Source of the DNA: an uncultured Clostridia bacterium | GTDB lineage: Bacteria; Bacillota; Clostridia; TANB77; CAG-508 | Reading direction: 5' to 3' | DNA: 10,134 bases | NCBI GenBank assembly: GCA_949746285.1 | Contig: CATJZH010000149.1 | Location: 1 to 10,134 of the forward strand | In this document: piece after piece, positions 1 to 5,431 of the stretch | Layout of the letters: every line of letters begins with the position of its first letter | Numbering within the stretch: the stretch's first letter is position 1 | Made by a program: the position numbers and the translations under genes | Notes under the pieces: generated by a model | Databases searched by the model: none | What the model saw: only the letters and a program-made list of their open reading frames with translations | Told to the model about the DNA's origin: nothing

Positions 1-1162
1 ACAGTAAATCCATTGAACTACGAAAAAAGTTGACCTCCCTATAGCTAAAGCTATATCCGTTTCTTTTTGCATGCATACTTTGTTTATCCACAAAACCAAC
101 ATCCTGTTTTTCTAAATAAATTGCTTGTTTATTTTGAAGTCTTTCAGAGAATTTAATATAGTCATTCATTTCTGTTAGTATTCCTGGAACTATTTTATTT
201 TTTTCTACTAAATCTTTTATTAAATTACTATTGTCTTTCGTTATATTTTCTGCTCTTGCTTTTATTTTAGAAATTTCATCCATAAAAATAATACAGTCAT
301 CTTGCAAATAATCTAATAATGTATCTGTTTCTTTATAAAAACAATCAAAATATTTGTCTATTTTTGTTAAAAAATCTCCTTCTTTTATTTGCTCTATGTC
401 TTCTTTAACTTTTTCCTTTACTATCTTTGAATAAGATTTTTGTTCTATTTTTTCACAAATTGTATTTACATCATTTTCAAGTAAAAATTCATATGCTGGA
501 AAAATTTCTATATTTTCTAACATTTTTACTGTTCTTTGTGTTGCTAGACTAAATTTTCTTATAGAATCTATTTCATCTCCCCAAAATTCAATTCTTACAC
601 CACTATTTATAGATGTTGCTATATCTACTATTCCGCCTCTTACACTAAATTGACCTTTTCCTTCTATTAAATCATATCTTTCATATCCTAATAGAACTAA
701 TTTTTCTTTTAATACTTCTAAATCAAATGTATCCCCTACTTTTAATGACATAACATGTTTATAAAGGCTTTCTTTTGTTATCATTTTTTGCATTGCAGCT
801 TCTATTGTTGTTACTATTATTTTTTTATCGTTTTTTACTAATTTGTTTAATACTGATATTCTTTTAAATAATGTGTCTTTGCTTTCTGCAACATAGTCAA
901 AACTTATTACATCTCTTTTTGGAAAAAATTTTACTTTCTCCCCAAAAAATGCTAAATCTTTTACTATTTTTTTTGCTTGCATTTCATTATAAGTAATTAT
1001 ACAAATTGGCTTTTCTGAATAAAATTTTGTACTATATGCCATATGAATTTTTCCTACATCTGTTAGTCCCGAAAGCATTATAGGATTGGTACCTTTTTTT
1101 ACCTCAAATAAATAATCATTAAATTTTTTAACATTTGGAACTGTTTTAATCAATGAATTCAT
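1..1162 (-). CDS. mfd: Mfd, transcription-repair coupling factor (N-terminal 387 residues, cut by window edge)
   Basis: Mfd binds RNA polymerase stalled at DNA lesions, pushes it off with its DNA translocase and recruits UvrA for nucleotide excision repair in the cytoplasm. Only the N-terminal part is present. It matches the UvrB-like module (domains 1a, 2, 1b). Residues 30-42 (LSGLTDVGKIHM) sit where UvrB has its Walker A motif and look degenerate, as in other Mfd proteins. Around residues 167-178 is QFSVRGGIVDI and around 189-202 is RIEFWGDEIDSIRKF, both hallmark Mfd/UvrB-type segments. The last visible residues (YSFSYREVNFFRSSMDLL) fit the end of this module. The RNA polymerase interaction domain and the translocase motifs would lie beyond base 1. 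The ATG at 1160-1162 follows a purine-rich GAAAGGAAAG site. The gene is divergent from the 98-residue gene. The family call is firm. Integrity of the rest cannot be judged. Confidence 0.93.
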   Translation of the reverse strand, partial: MNSLIKTVPNVKKFNDYLFEVKKGTNPIMLSGLTDVGKIHMAYSTKFYSEKPICIITYNEMQAKKIVKDLAFFGEKVKFFPKRDVISFDYVAESKDTLFKRISVLNKLVKNDKKIIVTTIEAAMQKMITKESLYKHVMSLKVGDTFDLEVLKEKLVLLGYERYDLIEGKGQFSVRGGIVDIATSINSGVRIEFWGDEIDSIRKFSLATQRTVKMLENIEIFPAYEFLLENDVNTICEKIEQKSYSKIVKEKVKEDIEQIKEGDFLTKIDKYFDCFYKETDTLLDYLQDDCIIFMDEISKIKARAENITKDNSNLIKDLVEKNKIVPGILTEMNDYIKFSERLQNKQAIYLEKQDVGFVDKQSMHAKRNGYSFSYREVNFFRSSMDLL

Positions 1163-1226
1163 TTTTCTTTCCTTTCACTTATAATATGTAGTTTATTCAT
1201 TTAGTTTTTAATAAAAATGCTTTATT

Positions 1227-1255
1227 ATTATATAACATTCTTCTTACATTTTCAA
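1227..1255 (-). promoter_or_regulatory. Sigma-A promoter of mfd
   Basis: On the minus strand TTGAAA (1250-1255, 5/6 match) is separated by exactly 17 bases from a perfect TATAAT (1227-1232). A start site near 1220 would give a leader of about 58 bases before the mfd ATG. No operator-like palindrome overlaps it. Confidence 0.72.
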
Positions 1256-1328
1256 GGATTTCAAAGTATTTTTATATTTTGTTATTTTATTCATTTCAAT
1301 TTACCAAACTTAAACTTATTTACTCACA

Positions 1329-1357
1329 TTTACTTTTACATCTTTTCATGCTATAAT
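1329..1357 (+). promoter_or_regulatory. Probable promoter of the 98-residue gene
   Basis: TTTACT (1329-1334, 4/6) lies 17 bases before a perfect TATAAT (1352-1357). Transcription would begin near 1364 and leave a leader of about 100 bases before the ATG at 1467. That leader contains several short inverted repeats and a second TTGACA box. This promoter and the mfd promoter are divergent, with their -35 boxes about 75 bases apart. Confidence 0.55.
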
Positions 1358-1382
1358 TAAAAAGATAACATATTTATGTACG

Positions 1383-1410
1383 TTGACAAATAGGCATATT
1401 GCCTCATATT
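1383..1410 (+). promoter_or_regulatory. Second promoter-like site with a palindrome in its spacer
   Basis: A perfect -35 box TTGACA (1383-1388) is followed after 16 bases by CATATT (1405-1410, 4/6 to TATAAT). The spacer holds the inverted repeat AGGC-ATATT-GCCT (1392-1404), the usual place for a repressor site. CATATT also occurs at 1369 and 1395. It may be an alternative promoter for the 98-residue gene, or part of the leader made from the upstream TATAAT promoter. Confidence 0.4.
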
Positions 1411-1412
1411 AG

Positions 1413-1771
1413 CTTATGTGCTTTATTTTTTTCGTGCATTTTTAATAACAAGGAGGAATTAACTTTATGAAAACTAAAATCACAAGAACTGGTCGGACGC
1501 TCAAGGTTACATTATGTGTAAATAGGAATAATATATACCATAAAGAACTCGAGCAACTACTTGAAAAGGTAAGTTTAGACCCATATTCAAAACTACGTTT
1601 TATCAATGATGTAGAACAGTATTTAGAAGCTGCAGAACATTATATTGAAGTATCTAAAACTTTTAACAAAAATGAATTTTATAAGGATCCAGGAAAATGT
1701 TTGACTGATATGAAAAAAACAGCTGCTATCGATATAAAAAAACATCTTAAACGTATGCTATAGCACATAAG
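1413..1771. repeat. 10-base inverted repeat bracketing the 98-residue gene
   Basis: CTTATGTGCT at 1413-1422 is the exact reverse complement of AGCACATAAG at 1762-1771. The left copy is in the leader and the right copy starts at the last two bases of the stop codon. No target duplication is seen beside it, and the match does not extend by even one base at either end. Chance occurrence in AT-rich DNA is possible. Confidence 0.4.
1467..1763 (+). CDS. Hypothetical 98-residue basic protein, not recognised
   Basis: I do not recognise this family. The ATG follows a strong AAGGAGGAA site (AGGAGG at 1451-1456, 10 bases upstream), so translation is likely. The protein is soluble, with no signal peptide or membrane segment. 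The first 20 residues are basic and beta-prone (KTKITRTGRTLKVTLCV). Residues 25-65 look helical (HKELEQLLEKVSL, VEQYLEAAEHYIEVSKTF), and the C-terminus is a Lys-rich helix (KKTAAIDIKKHLKRML). Some codons are G/C-rich (for example CGG ACG CTC near the start) compared with the very AT-rich neighbours, which may point to transfer from elsewhere. A perfect 10-base inverted repeat (1413-1422 and 1762-1771) brackets the gene and overlaps its stop codon. It has its own promoter region, and a terminator lies 87 bases past the stop, so it is probably monocistronic. No function is assigned. Confidence 0.7.
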   Translation: MKTKITRTGRTLKVTLCVNRNNIYHKELEQLLEKVSLDPYSKLRFINDVEQYLEAAEHYIEVSKTFNKNEFYKDPGKCLTDMKKTAAIDIKKHLKRML

Positions 1772-1781
1772 TGTCAAAAAA

Positions 1782-1846
1782 AGGAGACGGTGTATAAATT
1801 CACATTGGCTTGGAAGTCTTCAGGAATTTTACAAATAATCTCCTAA
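1782..1846 (+). other. Structured 3' segment with possible 18-codon peptide
   Basis: AGGAGA (1782-1787) is a Shine-Dalgarno-like sequence that can pair with TCTCCT (1839-1844), closing a loop of 51 bases. Inside is an open frame from GTG 1790 to TAA 1844-1846 (MYKFTLAWKSSGILQIIS if GTG is the start). The GTG is only 3 bases after AGGAG, which is short for efficient initiation, and there is no ATG. The segment sits between the 98-residue gene and the terminator on the same transcript. It could be a 3' UTR structure, a small RNA, or a leader-peptide remnant. The pairing is seen in the sequence, but its function is not known. Confidence 0.3.
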
Positions 1847-1849
1847 AAG

Positions 1850-1885
1850 GGGCTTTGAGGTGAAGAACCTTAAAGCCCTTTTTTT
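1850..1885 (+). terminator. Strong intrinsic terminator
   Basis: GGGCTTT(G)AGGT pairs with ACCT(T)AAAGCCC, giving 11 Watson-Crick pairs plus one G-U around the 5-base loop GAAGA (1862-1866). Seven T bases follow (1879-1885), then ATTTT. It ends the transcript of the 98-residue gene and separates it from ylbJ, so ylbJ needs its own promoter within 1886-1940. No convincing sigma-A promoter is seen there. Confidence 0.9.
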
Positions 1886-1953
1886 ATTTTCTATTCATAA
1901 AATATATTCTAATGAATATATATAACTATAAGATAATATCTTTGGAGGATTTT

Positions 1954-2952
1954 ATGAATTTTATTGTTATTTCTGTAAAAAAATACTTTTTTACATTTAT
2001 TTTTATACTATTTACTATAAGTCTTGTTTTGTTTTCAAACAACAATTTAATAGCTGCTCAAAATGGACTAGCTTTATGGGCTACAAAAGTTTTACCTTCA
2101 CTATTTCCTTTTTTTGTTGCAACAGAATTACTTTGTCAAACTAACTTTACATATGTACTCGGGAAATTACTAAATAAATTTATGAAACCAATTTTTAATG
2201 TTCCAGGTGAAAGTTCTGCTGCTATAATTTTAGGAACTATTAGTGGATATCCTGTTGGAGCAAAAATTGTATGCAATTTAAAAGAGCAGAAAATAATTTC
2301 AAAAATAGAAGCTGAAAGACTTATTGCTTATACTAATAATTCTGGACCTCTTTTTATTTTAGGTACTGTCGGAATAGCTCTATTTGGAAATAAAAAAATA
2401 GGTTTTATTTTACTTATATCTCATATTCTAGCTTCAATTGCAGTTGGATATGTATTTAGTTTTTGGAAAAAAGATAAATTTGATATAAATTATAGAGAAG
2501 CAAAATTTAATTCTAAATTAGCTCCTGTAAAAGTTTCTGATATTGGAGAAATACTTGGAAATAGTATAAAGAAGTCTATTTCTTCTATTTTAGCTATTGG
2601 GGGATTTATTGTCCTTTTTTCAGTTATTTTATCTATTTTAGAAACTTCAGGAATCTTAAATATAATTGCATCATTTTTATATACTTTTGGAATACCAAAA
2701 GAAATTTCAACAAGTGTTATTACTGGAATTATAGAACTTACTAATGGTGTTAATTTATCAACTTCTCTATATTCACAACTTCCAGATTTTAGTTTATTAT
2801 TAACTTCTTTTTTGCTTGGTTTTGGTGGAATTTCTGTACTACTTCAAGTTTATAGTATTATAATAAAACAAAAAATTTCTATAAAACCATACTTTTATGG
2901 AAAACTTTTACAAGGATTATTTGCAACTTTATTTACTTTTATATTAATATAA
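1954..2952 (+). CDS. ylbJ: YlbJ-family sporulation integral membrane protein
   Basis: This polytopic membrane protein has a nucleoside-recognition (Gate) type fold. In Bacillus subtilis YlbJ is made in the mother cell and is needed for proper spore formation; its substrate is unknown. The 332 residues hold about eight hydrophobic segments (roughly 10-28, 46-62, 86-104, 128-145, 148-170, 208-229, 278-302, 314-332). Family motifs are visible: VLPSLFPFF (47-54), SGYPVGAK (97-104), TNNSGPLFILG (127-137), GIIELTNG (258-265) and GFGGISVLLQV (289-299). The open frame extends upstream to an ATG at 1912, but that codon has no ribosome site. The ATG at 1954 follows TTTGGAGGATTTT (GGAGG 1944-1948) at ideal spacing and gives a normal N-terminus, so I take 1954. 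It is shorter than B. subtilis YlbJ (about 400 residues). It is probably transcribed alone. A sporulation sigma promoter is expected but not clearly visible. Confidence 0.85.
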   Translation: MNFIVISVKKYFFTFIFILFTISLVLFSNNNLIAAQNGLALWATKVLPSLFPFFVATELLCQTNFTYVLGKLLNKFMKPIFNVPGESSAAIILGTISGYPVGAKIVCNLKEQKIISKIEAERLIAYTNNSGPLFILGTVGIALFGNKKIGFILLISHILASIAVGYVFSFWKKDKFDINYREAKFNSKLAPVKVSDIGEILGNSIKKSISSILAIGGFIVLFSVILSILETSGILNIIASFLYTFGIPKEISTSVITGIIELTNGVNLSTSLYSQLPDFSLLLTSFLLGFGGISVLLQVYSIIIKQKISIKPYFYGKLLQGLFATLFTFILI

Positions 2953-2981
2953 AACAAAAGCCATTTTCAAAAAGATGGCTT
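2948..2981 (-). terminator. Intrinsic terminator of the minus-strand mini-gene
   Basis: Read on the minus strand, AAGCCAT (2975-2981) and ATGGCTT (2958-2964) form a 7-bp stem around a 10-base loop, followed by TTGTTTTAT. It begins 6 bases after the stop codon of the 39-codon frame at 2988-3107. In the plus direction the tail is not T-rich, so it serves ylbJ poorly. Confidence 0.6.
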
Positions 2982-2987
2982 CTGACT

Positions 2988-3107
2988 TTAGAGCAAACAT
3001 GGAAAGTCTTTATCTTTAAAATATTCCATAAGCTCATATAAAATTTTTTTATGAGGCTTCCATTCATAACAGCACTCATTTAAAGAATATTTTGTTGGAC
3101 ACCGCAT
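2988..3107 (-). CDS. Small Cys-rich protein, 39 codons, unrecognised (possible gene remnant)
   Basis: An ATG at 3105-3107 opens a frame ending with TAA at 2988-2990. The 39-residue product begins MRCPTKYSLNECCYEWKPHK and ends in KDKDFPCLL. It has four Cys (3, 12, 13, 37), a Trp and many charged and aromatic residues. This composition is more like real protein than noise from 70% AT DNA. A terminator on the same strand lies 6 bases beyond the stop, which supports a transcribed gene. Against this, there is no Shine-Dalgarno site before the ATG. The frame also stays open upstream through the 29-base hairpin to an in-frame GTG at 3137 and on to a stop near 3170, so the true start is unclear. It could be the 3' remnant of a larger gene. 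Family unknown. Confidence 0.42.
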   Translation of the reverse strand: MRCPTKYSLNECCYEWKPHKKILYELMEYFKDKDFPCLL

Positions 3108-3112
3108 ATATT

Positions 3113-3141
3113 TATAGTGCCTGCTTAAAGCAGGCACTATA
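3113..3141. repeat. Perfect 29-base hairpin
   Basis: TATAGTGCCTGCT (3113-3125) and AGCAGGCACTATA (3129-3141) are perfect 13-base inverted arms around a TAA loop. Neither side has a run of T bases (plus GTTGTATAT, minus AATATATG), so it is not a classical terminator. It lies 5 bases upstream of the ATG of the Cys-rich mini-gene and 51 bases beyond the stop codon of the 708-residue gene. It may protect the 3' end of that gene's mRNA or control translation of the mini-gene. It is much more GC-rich than its surroundings. Confidence 0.75.
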
Positions 3142-3191
3142 GTTGTATATCTAAATAGTAATATGTACTAGTTGATTGATACATAACATTT

Positions 3192-5318
3192 TTATTTAAC
3201 TAATACAGGATACCCATTATTAATATTATTAGTATCATTTGTAAATTTTGGACCTAATAATGTAACAAATTCACTTGATTTCATAAATTCTTCTGTTCTT
3301 GAGCAAGAACTATTACTAGAAACACTACCTATATTAACAATTTCCGTTTGTTCTAAATAATATGCTTTTGATACATCATATGTATCTCCTATATTATATC
3401 CGATGATTCCACCTCTTGTGGTCTGAGCAAGAATTTTAGATATAAGACCTGTATTATATGTATTTGTTATAGTAGCTTTTTGAGGAACACCTGTATCCAT
3501 CCAACCAGCAGAATGTCTACCCAATATTCCTCCTATAAAACCTGCTTTGGTACCTGTACCACTAACATTTCCTGTATTATATGAAGAATCAATTGTTAGT
3601 GTTCCTGCACTTTTTGCAACTAATCCTCCTGCCACATTAGCAGTTACATTTCCACTATTATATGAATTTTTTATTATAATTGTTCCACCACCACTGCTGT
3701 CTTTTACAACTAAGCCTCCTGCAAAAGTAGAAAATGTTGTTTCTGTTCCTAAAAGATTATCATCCGCCATTATTGTACCAGTATTATGGCAATTGTCAAT
3801 AGTTACTGTAGATGAAATAACAAAACCAACTAATCCTCCTGCTGCACATCCAGTATTAATGTCTGCTAAATTCGAACATCCATTAATTGTTGTCACACTT
3901 GAAGCAAATATAGTTCCAACTAATCCTCCTGTTGATTTATCTATTGCATTATTAGTTATATCAACATTATTGTGACAGTTCGTAATAGTATTTGTTCCTG
4001 AAAGCCCTCCCACCAAAGCTCCACCATCATGTGCAATTGTATAACATCCAGAAATTTCTATATTTTTAATTTTAGCATCCTTTATAAAACCAAAAAATCC
4101 AATATTGGTTTCTATATCTGCAGTTATTCTCTGTATGTATATATTATCAATTTTATTATTATTTCCATCAAAAATTCCTTGAAAACTATTTGTTTCTGAA
4201 TTTCCTATCATAATAAATCCTTTTCCACTTGTCATTTCTGTTAAAATTTCATTTGAATCGGATTCATTTTCATTTAAATTTCCAAAACTAGTATCGTGTG
4301 AATTATAATAATTATTAGAATTATTATAATCTAATGAATTCAATAATTTAATATTAGTATTAGCAAATGAATTTCCTGAATTTACATTTAAAGCTAATCT
4401 TACTAAATCTTCTATTTTATATATAATATATGGATTTTCTACACTTCCATCTGTTTTAAGTCCTAAATCATAATTTGTTATAGTAGGAATAAATTGTAAT
4501 TTTATTAATGATTGTTTAGTTACTGTATATGGCACTTTTTGTTCTATCATAACAGAATATTCCTTATTTGCCTGCAATAATCCTAGCTTATCTTTTATCT
4601 GTGGGTGTATATTCTTAGTCTCTGAAGGTTCTATAGAAGCTGTAGCTATGATATTATTATCAATAGTTAAATTTATTTCTACTGTAAAATCATTATTATT
4701 TGTAATTTCAAACTGTATATCATTTTCTAAATTAGCATTATAAATAATTTCTTTTTGGCTAGGAGTTATTATATTAGTGTCATCCATTGTACCTTTCATA
4801 AATTTAAAATTTAGATAGGAATTTAAAATGTTATTATCTACTGGAACATTGTTTAAATAATGAAATGTAATTGTACAAGTAACAAATTCTTTGCTTTGTA
4901 CTACATCCCCTCTTTTTAATCCATCTAATTCAAAAACTATATTAGGATTGTCATACAATTCTTGCATATATTCTACTTCTTTAAAAGTGTATGGTCCATT
5001 ACCATTATTATATAAAGTAACTGTATACGTAATAGAAGAATCATTATTATTACCTAAAACCATTGTACTGTTCATTAATGTTTGGTAATACTGATTAATC
5101 TTAGAGTTTTCGGGATTTGTACCAATATTTGAATTATATGTAATATCAGAAATAAAAATCTCACTTTGAGGTAAAGCTGTAACTTCACCATCAACATCCA
5201 AAATTATAGATTCGAATGCAGCATATCCTGTTGCTAGAAAAAAAGTAGTTAAAATTATAGTTCCTAATATTATAAAGTTTAATTTTAGTTTACTAGTTAC
5301 ATACTTTTTGTTCTTCAT
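3192..5318 (-). CDS. Large secreted or membrane-anchored surface protein with GLUG-type beta-helix repeats
   Basis: The 708-residue product starts with a basic N-terminus and a hydrophobic stretch (residues 12-32) ending FLATGYAAF, a signal peptide or membrane anchor. Residues 35-180 resemble the beta-sandwich seen after such signals in many clostridial surface proteins (YAAFESIILDVDGEV, then SSITYTVTLYNNGNGPYTF). A second beta-rich region spans about 185-280. From about 290 the phrase DGSVENPYIIYKIEDLVRLA leads into a repeat domain (380-660) with seven GG(L/I)VG-like turns at 432, 464, 494, 534, 564, 596 and 636. Each turn is paired with a strand such as NCHNTGTI, NSYNSGNV or SSYNTGNV, typical of GLUG repeats. 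The C-terminus is short and polar (NNGYPVLVK) with no LPXTG or second membrane helix. The ATG follows GTGAGGAAAG. An adhesin or matrix role is an inference; no catalytic motif is visible. It lies 113 bases beyond hydA on the same strand and is probably transcribed separately. Confidence 0.82.
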   Translation of the reverse strand: MKNKKYVTSKLKLNFIILGTIILTTFFLATGYAAFESIILDVDGEVTALPQSEIFISDITYNSNIGTNPENSKINQYYQTLMNSTMVLGNNNDSSITYTVTLYNNGNGPYTFKEVEYMQELYDNPNIVFELDGLKRGDVVQSKEFVTCTITFHYLNNVPVDNNILNSYLNFKFMKGTMDDTNIITPSQKEIIYNANLENDIQFEITNNNDFTVEINLTIDNNIIATASIEPSETKNIHPQIKDKLGLLQANKEYSVMIEQKVPYTVTKQSLIKLQFIPTITNYDLGLKTDGSVENPYIIYKIEDLVRLALNVNSGNSFANTNIKLLNSLDYNNSNNYYNSHDTSFGNLNENESDSNEILTEMTSGKGFIMIGNSETNSFQGIFDGNNNKIDNIYIQRITADIETNIGFFGFIKDAKIKNIEISGCYTIAHDGGALVGGLSGTNTITNCHNNVDITNNAIDKSTGGLVGTIFASSVTTINGCSNLADINTGCAAGGLVGFVISSTVTIDNCHNTGTIMADDNLLGTETTFSTFAGGLVVKDSSGGGTIIIKNSYNSGNVTANVAGGLVAKSAGTLTIDSSYNTGNVSGTGTKAGFIGGILGRHSAGWMDTGVPQKATITNTYNTGLISKILAQTTRGGIIGYNIGDTYDVSKAYYLEQTEIVNIGSVSSNSSCSRTEEFMKSSEFVTLLGPKFTNDTNNINNGYPVLVK
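3339..4181 (-). repeat. GLUG-type protein repeats (7 imperfect units, about 30-40 codons each)
   Basis: Inside the 708-residue gene the plus strand shows recurrent AATCCTCCTG blocks, each the complement of codons for (A/T)GGL(V). Unit spacing is about 30, 30, 40, 30, 32 and 40 residues. The units differ enough in DNA sequence that they are not recent duplications. Confidence 0.75.
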
Positions 5319-5386
5319 CTTTCCTCACTTTCTCTTTATCATAAGTATTTTTCCTGATGATAACATTCGACTTGTTTTAAATATAA

Positions 5387-5419
5387 TTTATTCTTTTAGA
5401 TACAAAAGACTAGAATAAA
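5387..5419 (-). terminator. Weak terminator-like hairpin after hydA
   Basis: Read on the minus strand, TTTATTCT (5412-5419) pairs with AGAATAAA (5387-5394). An alternative inner stem TCTTTT/AAAAGA has a 6-base loop. The tail (TTATATTTAAAAC) is AT-rich but lacks a T run. It is the only hairpin between hydA and the surface-protein gene. Confidence 0.3.
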
Positions 5420-5431
5420 CCATCTTTTAAA

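Noticed and set aside
3547..3975. 142-codon open frame on the plus strand inside the surface-protein gene
   Set aside because: It is the antisense of the GLUG repeats. The Pro-rich composition comes from complements of Gly codons, and there is no ribosome site.
4891..5088. 65-codon plus-strand frame
   Set aside because: Antisense shadow of the N-terminal domain of the surface protein, with no ribosome site or protein-like features.
5338..5366. TATGAT -10 (5338-5343) with ATGTTA -35 (5361-5366) as promoter of the surface-protein gene
   Set aside because: The -35 matches only 3 of 6, and the site would leave a very short leader. Such matches are common in this AT-rich spacer.
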